In this document: piece by piece, positions 37,337 through 46,149 of the stretch | Layout of the letters: each line of letters opens with the position of its first letter | How positions within the stretch are numbered: position 1 is the first letter of the stretch | Assembly (NCBI GenBank): GCA_034111875.1 | Contig: JAWUWK010000020.1 | Coordinates: 1 to 59,995, forward strand | Source of the DNA: Rs1 sp034111875 | Lineage (GTDB): Bacteria; Pseudomonadota; Gammaproteobacteria; Pseudomonadales; Balneatricaceae | Length of the DNA stretch: 59,995 nt | Direction of reading: 5' to 3' | Notes under the pieces: generated by a model | Database searches by the model: none | What the model saw: the letters and a program-made list of their open reading frames with translations, nothing else | What the model was told of the DNA's origin: nothing | Made by a program: the position numbers and the translations under genes

Positions 37337-38476
37337 TTATTTGTCCCTACGGTACTCAGACGGTATATCAATTTCTTGCTCTTTAGGCATAGAAGGCTTA
37401 GCGGCAGCTTGCTGCTTGAATCTTTTCAACTGAAACACATAAGCCAACACTTGTGCGACAGCCTTAAATAAACCTGTCGGTACTTCATCACCTATTTCAG
37501 CACTGTGGTATAAAGCTCTAGCAAGTGGTGGTGACATTAGCACAGGCACATCATTTTCTTTCGCTATTTCTCGTATTTTCAACGCCACAAAGTCAGCACC
37601 TTTGGCGACAATTATCGGTGCATTACGATGATTATCTTCATACTTCAAAGCCACTGAATAGTGCGTGGGGTTAGTAATGACTACATCCGCTTGCGGAACG
37701 TCTTTCATCATTTGACGCTGTGAAATTTCATGTTGCATTTGTCTTATGCGGCCTTTAACTTCAGGCTTACCTTCGGTATTCTTCATTTCGTCTTTAACTT
37801 CTTGCAAAGTCATCTTGAGCTTCTCAGCGGATTCATACAATACGTAAGGTACATCGGCGACAGAGATCAGTATCAGACTCAAACTAATGATAAGGAAGGC
37901 CCAGCCTATTAAGGAAATCGCTTCAGACATGGCCACAAACACATCCATCTTGCCTAAATCATACAACTCTTGCTGGACACTATTAAGAAAATACAAAGCC
38001 AAACTAGTCACAATAACGAACTTACCAATCGCTTTGCTTAGCTCAATCAAAGATTTTAATGAGAACATACGCCCGATGCCCGCCAGAGGATCCATTCTGC
38101 TGCCTTTAGGCGCAATCGCTTGACCACTAAAATTCCAGCCGCCTAAACTGATAGGTCCTACGATAGCCGCTACCAGCACAACAGCCATAAACTTAATAAC
38201 CGCCCATACCGAGTCGATGACTGCTGTATCAAAATTTATAATCATATATTTGGGATCGAAAATTTCCTCTCTAGTGATAGAAAAATTACCTTGCATCATA
38301 ATCCCTAAATCACGGATCGCCTCTGCGCCAAACATAAGTACCGCAGTCGCTGCGACCATTAGCAAGACAGTAGTGTTGAGCTCCTTTGAGCGCGGAATAT
38401 CACCTTTTTCACGCGCCTCTTTAAGGCGTTTGGGAGTGGGGTCTTCGGTTTTTTCTTGACCGCTATCTTCTGCCAT
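37337..38476 (-). CDS. flhB: Flagellar export protein FlhB
   Basis: The 379-residue inner-membrane export-gate protein sets substrate specificity. It has an N-terminal EDPTPKRLKEAREKGDIPRS segment, four membrane helices between about residues 30 and 210 and the cytoplasmic autocleavage motif NPTH in ADVVITNPTHYSVALKYE, followed by a conserved C-terminal domain (PVLMSPPLARALYHSAEIGD). Start 6 bp downstream of the fliR stop; last gene of the fli run. Confidence 0.97.
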   Translation of the reverse strand: MAEDSGQEKTEDPTPKRLKEAREKGDIPRSKELNTTVLLMVAATAVLMFGAEAIRDLGIMMQGNFSITREEIFDPKYMIINFDTAVIDSVWAVIKFMAVVLVAAIVGPISLGGWNFSGQAIAPKGSRMDPLAGIGRMFSLKSLIELSKAIGKFVIVTSLALYFLNSVQQELYDLGKMDVFVAMSEAISLIGWAFLIISLSLILISVADVPYVLYESAEKLKMTLQEVKDEMKNTEGKPEVKGRIRQMQHEISQRQMMKDVPQADVVITNPTHYSVALKYEDNHRNAPIIVAKGADFVALKIREIAKENDVPVLMSPPLARALYHSAEIGDEVPTGLFKAVAQVLAYVFQLKRFKQQAAAKPSMPKEQEIDIPSEYRRDK

Positions 38477-38482
38477 AATATC

Positions 38483-39262
38483 TCACGGAGCGACTAATAT
38501 CTGACCGGCAAAGGCCAGTGCATGGGAACTAAAGTTTTCGAACTGAGCCAAGAATCCTGAAAAAGTCATCCAAGTTATGAATATACCTAAAGTCATCGTA
38601 AAGGGAAAACCTACCGCAATAATATTCAGTTGTGGCGCTGCCTTACTCATCACCCCAAAAGACACGTTGACAATTAACAGAGCAGTCACGGCAGGGAGCG
38701 CCATCAATACCGCGGATTGAAACATCCAAGTACCAGAATTCACGATGTCAGTAAATCTAATATTGTCAAGCGCTGAGAGCCCTACGGGTAGAACAGTAAA
38801 GCTCTCGGCCAAGGTTTGAAACATAATGAGGTGCCCGTTCATAGTGATAAACAGCATCATCGACAGCATCATATAATACTGACCGACAACGACGATAGAC
38901 ACGCCGTTGGCTGGATCATTAACAGAGGCAAAACCTAAGCCCATTTGGTTCGCTATCATTTGTCCACCTATAGCAAATATTTGGAACATCAGATGCAGCG
39001 AAAAACCAATAGCGACGCCGATCAACATCTGCTCGGCGACTAATAGATAACTGGCTAGAGAGACGCCTTCAAGGGGTGGCACTGAGGGTAGAGTAGGCAC
39101 TATAGCTGCACTAAAGGCAACCGCCAAACTGATCCTCACTCGTTTAGGAACAAATTGAGTGCTGATAAGGGGCATCGCCATCATAAAAGCAGCTATTCTA
39201 ATAAATGGCAACATAAAATCCCCCACCATCTGCTCCATTTGCAGAAAGCTGAGACCTAACAT
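38483..39262 (-). CDS. fliR: Flagellar export gate protein FliR
   Basis: 259 residues with about six membrane helices: FMLPFIRIAAFMMAMPLIST at the N-terminus, GEQM-like VAEQMLIGVAIGFSLHLMF and the conserved NQMGLGFASVNDPANG. Forms the FliPQR export pore with FliP and FliQ. A 3-bp gap to fliQ shows a single transcript. Confidence 0.96.
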   Translation of the reverse strand: MLGLSFLQMEQMVGDFMLPFIRIAAFMMAMPLISTQFVPKRVRISLAVAFSAAIVPTLPSVPPLEGVSLASYLLVAEQMLIGVAIGFSLHLMFQIFAIGGQMIANQMGLGFASVNDPANGVSIVVVGQYYMMLSMMLFITMNGHLIMFQTLAESFTVLPVGLSALDNIRFTDIVNSGTWMFQSAVLMALPAVTALLIVNVSFGVMSKAAPQLNIIAVGFPFTMTLGIFITWMTFSGFLAQFENFSSHALAFAGQILVAP

Positions 39263-39265
39263 AAT

Positions 39266-39538
39266 TTATATGCCTATGATGATAGGTATTGCTGAAAATA
39301 TCAATTTGAACACATCCGTCAACTTGGTCACCATCCAAGGTCCCATGATCATTATGACGAAAATAATCACTAACAATCGCGGTAGAAAACTCAACGTCTG
39401 TTCATTAATTTGAGTTGCCGCTTGGAAGGTCGCTATCACTAGACCCATTAATAGGCTCGGTAATACGATCATAGTGACCAGCATTACCACTGTCCAAAAC
39501 GCTTCAGCAAATAGATCTAATACGTACTGCGGGGTCAT
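39266..39538 (-). CDS. fliQ: Flagellar export gate protein FliQ
   Basis: 90 residues, two membrane helices (AFWTVVMLVTMIVLPSLLMG and LLVIIFVIMIMGPWMVT) around the conserved ATFQAATQINEQTLSFLPR loop. Component of the FliPQR pore, usual length. The ATG is 9 bp after the fliP stop. Confidence 0.97.
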   Translation of the reverse strand: MTPQYVLDLFAEAFWTVVMLVTMIVLPSLLMGLVIATFQAATQINEQTLSFLPRLLVIIFVIMIMGPWMVTKLTDVFKLIFSAIPIIIGI

Positions 39539-39547
39539 AGAGCCTCC

Positions 39548-40297
39548 TTATACTTTAAAGCTTGTGGCGAGTGTGCCGATAATCATAGCCCATCCATCGA
39601 CCAATACAAATAACATAATTTTAAAAGGCAAAGAGATAATAACCGGAGAGAGCATCATCATACCCATGGCCATCAACACACTAGCCACCACTAAATCTAT
39701 CACCAAAAAGGGTATAAATAACATAAACCCAATTTGAAAAGCAGTTTTTAATTCGCTGGTGACGAAAGCCGGCACTAGGACTAAAAAAGGCACATCGGCG
39801 GCTGAATTGACATCGGGAGTATCTGATATTTTCAAAAACAAGTTCAAGTCGGACTCGCGCGTTTGCGCCATCATGAACTCTCGAAAAGGTCCCTCTGCAG
39901 CCCGCAGAGCTTGAATAGGGGCCAACTGCTCATTGATGTAAGGCTGCACCGCTAGTTTATTAACTTTATCTAATACGGGACTCATTATAAAAAAGGTTAA
40001 GAATATCGACAATCCCACTAAGACTTGATTTGATGGGGTTGACTGCAATCCCATCGCCTGTCTTAAAATAGCAAATACAATAATAATGCGAGTAAAGGAA
40101 GTCATCATCATGACCATCGCTGGCAAAAATGTCAGCATCGTCATCAAAACTAAAATTTGAATAGTTACAGAGTAACTTTGAGTCCCATCGTCGTCTACTG
40201 AAATACTCACCGCGGGAATTCCAACATCTGCCGCCAAGAGCATTTGCGGAAAGATAATCGCCAAAAATATGGTTAACAGTTTAATCATTGCTGGCAA
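39548..40297 (-). CDS. fliP: Flagellar export gate protein FliP
   Basis: 249 residues with a cleavable signal peptide (IKLLTIFLAIIFPQMLLAAD) and about four membrane segments. Signature stretches are MMMTSFTRIIIVFAILRQAM, GLQSTPSNQVLVGLSIFLTF and the C-terminal MLFVLVDGWAMIIGTLATSF. A 151-bp gap separates it from fliO. Confidence 0.97.
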   Translation of the reverse strand: MPAMIKLLTIFLAIIFPQMLLAADVGIPAVSISVDDDGTQSYSVTIQILVLMTMLTFLPAMVMMMTSFTRIIIVFAILRQAMGLQSTPSNQVLVGLSIFLTFFIMSPVLDKVNKLAVQPYINEQLAPIQALRAAEGPFREFMMAQTRESDLNLFLKISDTPDVNSAADVPFLVLVPAFVTSELKTAFQIGFMLFIPFLVIDLVVASVLMAMGMMMLSPVIISLPFKIMLFVLVDGWAMIIGTLATSFKV

Positions 40298-40448
40298 AAC
40301 CTTTCTCTAAAGAAATATAAATTATGCGATGGATTGCAGGCTTAAGCATTCTTACTCTTTTGAGTACTCAGGGTAATGAGTCACTGAGCGATAAGAGCTC
40401 AAACTCAGATTTATATGACTAAGTTTATTTATTCATTTACCTTATTGG

Positions 40449-40913
40449 CTAACGACTATGCAACTCAGTACTTTCACTCTTTGATTTCTTCTTCAAGTTA
40501 ACCACTGCGTTTTGCAAGCTAGTAGAAAAATCCACAGTGCTTGTCTCGGCCACAGGGTGCGATAACTTGTGTAACAAATTAACTTGACCTGCAGCGACAC
40601 CCAACAATAATTGCTCTTCACCTACCTCAATCAAAACCGCCCGCTCTCGAGTGCCTACATTGACAGCAGAAAGTATTTTGATATGACCTTTGGTATTTTG
40701 AACACCTGTCACTCTGCGCATCAGCCAGGCAAGTAAAAAAATAATAGCCAAAACAACAAGCAAACCTAGCGCCATTTGCGAAATTGAATTGCTCATAGAA
40801 GTGGGACCTAGCAATTCGCTTTTTACTTCATCAGCAACTTTTACATCACTTGCATTAGCGTTTCCCAGCAGGACTAACGTGCTTAAAATGCAATAATTAA
40901 TAAAATTATTCAT
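40449..40913 (-). CDS. fliO: Flagellar protein FliO
   Basis: 154 residues: a signal-like N-terminus, one membrane helix (SQMALGLLVVLAIIFLLAWL) and a FliO domain with IKILSAVNVGTRERAVLIEV and EQLLLGVAAGQVNLLHKL. Assists FliP assembly. Its ATG overlaps the fliN stop by one base (TAATG), so it is translated by coupling. Confidence 0.93.
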   Translation of the reverse strand: MNNFINYCILSTLVLLGNANASDVKVADEVKSELLGPTSMSNSISQMALGLLVVLAIIFLLAWLMRRVTGVQNTKGHIKILSAVNVGTRERAVLIEVGEEQLLLGVAAGQVNLLHKLSHPVAETSTVDFSTSLQNAVVNLKKKSKSESTELHSR

Positions 40914-41350
40914 TAACGTAAACGCTTGATACGTTCCTGTGGGCTAATTACATCTGTCAACCGAATACCGTATTTGTCGTTTACGACAACGACTTCTCCA
41001 TGGGCAATTAAGGTGCCATTGACTTTAACGTCTAAAGGCTCACCAGCCACTCTATCTAACTCCACGACAGAACCTTGACTTAACTGTAACAAATTGCGAA
41101 TAGCGATATCTGTACTACCCACCTCCATCGACAAAGTAACAGGTATGTCTAAAATAACATCTAATTTAGGATTCCCTAAAGGCAAGGTTTCATCATTTAA
41201 TTCGTCAAGTTCTACAGGTTTAACCCCAGCATTTATGCTATCAATATCAACATCAATACTTTCTGCAGAACCTGTTTGCTCTTCCATAGCTGACGCCCAG
41301 TCATCAGCCATTGCGTCTTGATCTACTGCGCTATCAGTTTCATCACTCAT
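40913..41350 (-). CDS. fliN: Flagellar motor switch protein FliN
   Basis: 145 residues: an acidic variable N-terminus (~60 residues) then the SpoA domain, ILDIPVTLSMEVGSTDIAI, LLQLSQGSVVELDRVAGEPL and VNDKYGIRLTDVIS. Forms the lower C-ring with FliM. Usual length for Pseudomonas-type FliN. Confidence 0.97.
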   Translation of the reverse strand: MSDETDSAVDQDAMADDWASAMEEQTGSAESIDVDIDSINAGVKPVELDELNDETLPLGNPKLDVILDIPVTLSMEVGSTDIAIRNLLQLSQGSVVELDRVAGEPLDVKVNGTLIAHGEVVVVNDKYGIRLTDVISPQERIKRLR

Positions 41351-41408
41351 GCTGACTCCATACCACTGCCATTTATATTCAATTTATTCTGTCTAAGACT
41401 CATTTATA

Positions 41409-42392
41409 TCACTCAGTAAGATCAATTTTATTCACAATTTTTACAGCTAAATTACCCCTAGACGTACCAAGTTTACAGGTAAACACAGGCACTTTATTGG
41501 CATTGAGTTGTAACAACTCAGAAATATCAACTGGGATAACATCACCTGCTTGCAATTCAACAATATCAGAAAGGGTCACTTCGCGCTCCGCAATGGTCAT
41601 ATTCAAAGGTACCTTAGCCAACATCATTCCGCGCTGCAAAGAGCCCAGCCAGAGTTCATCCTCAGGGGACTCTTCTTTCTGGCTGTCTGCCGTGAGCTGA
41701 TCTTTAATCGGCTCTAACATATCATAAGGATAAACAATGTGAAATTCGCTGGTGCCACTTTCTAAATCTACTTGAAAAGTACTGACTACCACTACATCAG
41801 AAGGACTTATCATATTAGCCATACCCGGATTCACTTCATGCCCGGTACGCTTAAACTTAACGCCTATAACAGGTTTCCAAGCATCACTGAGATCTTTAAA
41901 GAATGACTCAAGTAGTTTAAAAACCAATCTGTTTTCGGTAGGAGTAAAATCTCGCCCTTCAATTTTTGCATGTCGTCCATCGCCGCCATAAAAGCTGTCA
42001 ACGAGTTTGAAGACAAGTTTGGCATCCATTATAAACAGCCCAGCCCCTTTGAATGGCTCGATCCGCATAACACACATGCTACTAGGCACATATAAGGTAT
42101 GCACATAATCGCCATACTTTAGAAACTGAATGTCTTCAACTGCGACATCTGCAGAGCTGCGCAATAAGTTATAGAGACTATTGCGGGCATTGCGGGCAAA
42201 ACGTTCATTGATCAGTTCTAACGCCGGCATTCGGCTGCGAACAACACGGTCATTACTCGCGAAATCGTAAACGCGAACGCCATCGGCATCTTCTTCAAAG
42301 CCACCGTCTTCTGAGGAAGACTCGTCAGTATCATCGACGCCATGTAATAGGGCATCAATTTCATCTTGGGATAATAAATCTTTTACTGACAT
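41409..42392 (-). CDS. fliM: Flagellar motor switch protein FliM
   Basis: 327 residues. The N-terminal CheY-P-binding motif LSQDEIDALLHGV is followed by an acidic linker, the CheC-like middle domain (SMCVMRIEPFKGAGLFIMDA, FVDSFYGG-type VDSFYGGDGRHAK) and a C-terminal SpoA domain that pairs with FliN. Lies 59 bp upstream of the fliN start. Confidence 0.97.
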   Translation of the reverse strand: MSVKDLLSQDEIDALLHGVDDTDESSSEDGGFEEDADGVRVYDFASNDRVVRSRMPALELINERFARNARNSLYNLLRSSADVAVEDIQFLKYGDYVHTLYVPSSMCVMRIEPFKGAGLFIMDAKLVFKLVDSFYGGDGRHAKIEGRDFTPTENRLVFKLLESFFKDLSDAWKPVIGVKFKRTGHEVNPGMANMISPSDVVVVSTFQVDLESGTSEFHIVYPYDMLEPIKDQLTADSQKEESPEDELWLGSLQRGMMLAKVPLNMTIAEREVTLSDIVELQAGDVIPVDISELLQLNANKVPVFTCKLGTSRGNLAVKIVNKIDLTE

Positions 42393-42452
42393 TAACAGTA
42401 CTGTCCTATTTAGTGATTAGGTAGAACACTTAACTTCTAGAGTTTTACATCG

Positions 42453-42959
42453 CTATTGCATTACAAAGTTAGTGAAAAGTACTTCTTCAACTCCCTCTTG
42501 GTTTATTCTTTGTTGAAGTATTCTCTGAAGTAATTTTGTGGCATCACGCCGCAAATTCTCTTTGCCTTCAAGGGTACTAAGCTTAGCAAATTCCTGGGAT
42601 GAAAACATAGTATTTAGTCTGGATACGATCAATGGCATATGTTTTTCAAGTGCTGGTGCAACGAGAGGGTCTCTGCTTTTGGCCTCTATATAAGCTTGCA
42701 TATAATGGACTTTATCATCGTCAGATTGAAGCGTTGATACGAACATTGGCCTACCGTTTTTTGTGCGAATTTTAGTGTATACGGCCGGTAAGCGGATATC
42801 TTCTACGACTTCTTCCCCTGCGTCGGATCCCATAAAGAAAAAATAGCCGGCACCCGCACCACCGAGTAAAACAACCACCGCAGCAATGATGATAATCAGC
42901 ATCTTTTTGGATTTTTTTGGTACTTCGTTTGAATCTACTGCCGCTTGATCATCTGCCAT
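42453..42959 (-). CDS. fliL: Flagellar basal body-associated protein FliL
   Basis: 168 residues: short cytoplasmic Lys-rich start (KKSKKMLIIIIAAVVVLLGG is the membrane helix), then a periplasmic FliL domain (VYTKIRTKNGRPMFVSTLQ to LQQRINQEGVEEVLFTNFVM). Reinforces stator attachment. 60 bp upstream of fliM. A 341-bp gap precedes it. Confidence 0.95.
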   Translation of the reverse strand: MADDQAAVDSNEVPKKSKKMLIIIIAAVVVLLGGAGAGYFFFMGSDAGEEVVEDIRLPAVYTKIRTKNGRPMFVSTLQSDDDKVHYMQAYIEAKSRDPLVAPALEKHMPLIVSRLNTMFSSQEFAKLSTLEGKENLRRDATKLLQRILQQRINQEGVEEVLFTNFVMQ

Positions 42960-43300
42960 TATTTCCCCCTAGACATGTCGAAATAAGACATTCGCCAATC
43001 TTTATTTATCAGTTTAGAATTACTGCGTGAAAATTAAGCCCCACAAAACGTAAATATAGCTCATAATACTAGCGTACATCCAGCGACATACCGCCGTTAC
43101 ATCAAATAGTTCTCAAATAAAAGTTTTGCGCGAGTATTTAGCTAAGCATAGGGATTAAAACACTGAGTATTAAGATCAAACTGAGCTTATTTCACTGGTA
43201 TAATATTAGGGCCCAATCTAAATTACAGTTTTAGAATCACGACTGATCTCAATACCCTGAGATTTGAATACTGCTTTACTAAGCCTTTGAGCACTAGTGG
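42960..43300 (-). other. fliK-fliL intergenic gap
   Basis: 341 bp without a gene. A fliL promoter would be expected here on the minus strand, but I found no convincing sigma-54 or sigma-28 site. A short 6-bp inverted repeat near 43240-43260 has no T run. Confidence 0.45.
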
Positions 43301-45553
43301 CTAAGCATAGAAATCAACTAAGGCAAGGGTGCCTTGAGTATTTAAGGAGTTAGCTGCCGGCTCTGAATCAGAATGACCTACATAGTTTGCAGAACCTGAA
43401 GCATTACCAGCCTCAGACTCTTTATTACTCTGGTTTTTCTGATCGTTTACCGAAGACTCGCCTAAGTTAATACCTTGCTCTTCGAGCATTTCGCGCAACC
43501 TAGGTAACTGCTGTTCTAAAACATCTCTGACCGCGGCATGGGGAGACGTAAAAGACACACTCATCTGCTGGTCGGGACCAACGACTTGCAACCGCACTTG
43601 AAGGGCGCCCAGCTCAGGAGGATCCAATTGTATATTGGCGACTCTCAGATTTTGCGATGCGGCTATGATTACTTTATCGGCAACCGCTCTACCCCAGTTT
43701 TTAGCCGTAGGAGGCGTACCTGCAGGCATTTGCATTTGGACCGGGTTTGTCGTTTTTAAACTATTTTGCAAACCTGAAAGTTGTTGTAAAATCTCATTAC
43801 CGGAAGCCATTTTTGGAAGATTAGGTTTACTTTCTAGTGACTCTTCTAAGCCCTTATTTAACGGCGCATGTGAACTCGCCATTTCAAGCCCGGCACGCAT
43901 TTTATGCAGCGATTGATTTAAAGAGACAGTCTGTTCGTCCACTGTCTGAGGAGTATAACTCGGTGGTGGCTGTCCGGCGAAAAGTAATGGTTTTTTGACA
44001 TCGTTTACTGGCGCTGGACTTTCCACTGATTTATCAGCCTTAATTAATACATCCTGCGTTGCTTTATCACTGACAGCTTGAGCGCTGCTCGAAGAGATAA
44101 CGGGCGTCGCTGCATCAGCTTTAACCACTGTCGCTTTAACCAGCTCTACTGGTGTTTGTTGCACTGAATCAACTCTGGGGGCATTGACATCACTTTGCTC
44201 ATTGCCCACAGCGGCAAGAGTAACAATAGTTTCAGAGTTGGTTTTTTGAGGCAGGTAATTTTCACTGCCCGCATTTAAAGTAACTTTTTGTGAATCAAAT
44301 TCGGAATCAACATTGCCTGTAACTGTTGCACTTTGCTGCAGGTTTATTTGGCTCGCCAGCACTTGAGTTGCAATCACTGCGTCCGCTTTAAGGGACTGAG
44401 AATTTTCGGAACTGGCGAACGACACTTGAGGTGTTTGCTGCAAACTATTATTATCTTTTAATCCCTGTGCAGGGCTGACAGATACGCCTTTGGAGTTCCC
44501 TTTTAGGGCCGCCGACTCAGCGGGGGAATTCTTAACCGTCTGGACTATTTCTGCAACGGTCGCTGGGCTTTTAAGTGCCGCATTATCTATAGGCACTGGC
44601 ACTATTAGTCCACTTGTTTTGTTTTGGCTTGCGCCATTGTCTGCAGGCAATGAAGATGCTTGCCGCGAACTTGAAACCATTGGTTCAATTGCTGATGTTG
44701 GAACTGAAGCCATTGCAGGATTTGGGGCAGTGGTAGCATTTAGAACTGAAGCCATTGCAGGATTTGGGGCAGTGGTAGGATTTGGAACTGTATCAAGGGT
44801 CGCAGTTGTAAATGTAGCTGGCAATGGAACCACTGTATTAGCCGGTGTTGGTGTTGGAGGTGGAGGTGGTGCTGTAATATTAGTAACCACAGGCGGCCGC
44901 GTTGCAGCAACTGTTGGCCCTTTACTCGCCTCTTGCACTTGAGCGCTATTATTAACCACCAAGCCACGTTTACGGAGCAACACTTCTGTAGTTGTTTGAC
45001 TGTCAGAAGCGCTGTTGGCTATCAATAAGTCAAGTGCTGAAGTGCGATTTACAGAAAGACTAGGGTCTTTCACTCCCGACTCAGCCGGCGGCAATAATTC
45101 GCCATCTAACGGCAATGGCTGACCTTTTAAACCATTTGAGGCCAACAGCATATTAGCGGGACCATTGGCAAATTCAGCGACAATATTTTTAGAGCCATCA
45201 GCGTGGTTAATTTCTGTTGGCGCTATTGATGTGATATCCAGTTGCGCTATATTCGATTCCAACTGATCTGTTGATTTCAGTTCAGAAAAATAGTTCTGAT
45301 GTTGATTTTGGGGTTTATCATTGCTTTGGTTTTTTTCGTTAGACGTTGTTTTTTCTATATTTTCATTTTCTATATAGTTATTTTCAGCGACATTCAATTG
45401 ACCTTGCTTACTGGCTTGCATCTGTGGCGCTACATTATTTAATTCGGATTTAAACCCACTCTTTTGCTGCGAAGCTGGACTGACAACAGCTGGTTTTAAA
45501 GTGCTAGAGTCTGCTGGGGAGCTTATGGATAGAGTTGAAATTGGTGCCGCCAT
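43301..45553 (-). CDS. fliK: Flagellar hook-length control protein FliK
   Basis: The 750-residue ruler protein is longer than E. coli FliK (~375-405). A long low-complexity Ser/Ala/Pro/Asn/Gln-rich region (1-600) includes a proline tract (APPPPPTPTPANT) and a 14-residue tandem repeat (PNPAMASV...). The C-terminal Flg_hook domain (~620-720) has NLRVANIQLDPPELGALQVR, then SFTSPHAAVRDVLEQQLPRL and EMLEEQGINL. It sits between fliJ and fliL in the normal order. The start is ATG 45553. Confidence 0.93.
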   Translation of the reverse strand: MAAPISTLSISSPADSSTLKPAVVSPASQQKSGFKSELNNVAPQMQASKQGQLNVAENNYIENENIEKTTSNEKNQSNDKPQNQHQNYFSELKSTDQLESNIAQLDITSIAPTEINHADGSKNIVAEFANGPANMLLASNGLKGQPLPLDGELLPPAESGVKDPSLSVNRTSALDLLIANSASDSQTTTEVLLRKRGLVVNNSAQVQEASKGPTVAATRPPVVTNITAPPPPPTPTPANTVVPLPATFTTATLDTVPNPTTAPNPAMASVLNATTAPNPAMASVPTSAIEPMVSSSRQASSLPADNGASQNKTSGLIVPVPIDNAALKSPATVAEIVQTVKNSPAESAALKGNSKGVSVSPAQGLKDNNSLQQTPQVSFASSENSQSLKADAVIATQVLASQINLQQSATVTGNVDSEFDSQKVTLNAGSENYLPQKTNSETIVTLAAVGNEQSDVNAPRVDSVQQTPVELVKATVVKADAATPVISSSSAQAVSDKATQDVLIKADKSVESPAPVNDVKKPLLFAGQPPPSYTPQTVDEQTVSLNQSLHKMRAGLEMASSHAPLNKGLEESLESKPNLPKMASGNEILQQLSGLQNSLKTTNPVQMQMPAGTPPTAKNWGRAVADKVIIAASQNLRVANIQLDPPELGALQVRLQVVGPDQQMSVSFTSPHAAVRDVLEQQLPRLREMLEEQGINLGESSVNDQKNQSNKESEAGNASGSANYVGHSDSEPAANSLNTQGTLALVDFYA
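44701..44784. repeat. 42-bp tandem repeat in fliK
   Basis: Two near-identical 42-bp units (44701-44742 and 44743-44784) encode on the minus strand a 14-residue block including TAPNPAMASV. In frame, so the protein length changes by whole blocks. Confidence 0.92.
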
Positions 45554-45696
45554 GGTAGAATCCTAAGAATGAGTAACACTCAAATCCTAGCAATTCCAAT
45601 GCCAACTAATTGAATACCAACTAATACAACAATACAGTTAACAAACCGATTAGACTAATAACGCATTCACTGCCAATAGCTGGCTAATAAGCACTT

Positions 45697-46149
45697 TTAA
45701 TGGCGTTGTTTAGCGCGCACTAGATTCAGCGAGGATGCCTCATCGATCAATTTTTGTAAGGACTTATCTTCAGCCTGCTGTTCTTTTACTTTTAATTTAC
45801 CGATGAGCGAGCCGACCGCATTGTGACGCGCATAAACAGTCGTCCAATACTTCCTTACCCCGACCAACTGCTCAGCATTAATTATCATTGCCGCTTTGTG
45901 CTGCTTAATCACATCGCCAATTTTTATCATAAAGCCTTGATAACTAGTGAGTTGCTGGATGCTGATACCTTGTTCACAGGTCAGTTTGTATTGTTCCTGA
46001 TATTCTTTCAAATAATTTTCTAATTGAAGTAGCTGTACTTTGTCATTTTCTACCCGCTTTACATGATCAGCCAAAAACTTATCCGCTTGCTTTTTTTTCC
46101 TTGCCTCTAAATCTAAAACAACAGACAGCCTCGCTGAGCGTTTCTTCAT
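45697..46149 (-). CDS. fliJ: Flagellar export chaperone FliJ
   Basis: 150 residues, almost wholly coiled coil and highly charged (KKRSARLSVVLDLEARKKKQ, LIGKLKVKEQQAEDKSLQK). FliJ is the stalk-like escort of the FliI ATPase ring. Its start overlaps the fliI stop by 4 bp (ATGA). The identification leans on size, composition and position, since FliJ sequences diverge. Confidence 0.9.
   Translation of the reverse strand: MKKRSARLSVVLDLEARKKKQADKFLADHVKRVENDKVQLLQLENYLKEYQEQYKLTCEQGISIQQLTSYQGFMIKIGDVIKQHKAAMIINAEQLVGVRKYWTTVYARHNAVGSLIGKLKVKEQQAEDKSLQKLIDEASSLNLVRAKQRH

Noticed and set aside
44490..44942. 150-codon plus-strand frame opposite fliK
   Set aside because: Low-complexity antisense of the Pro/Ala/Asn-rich fliK region, with no coding features of its own.
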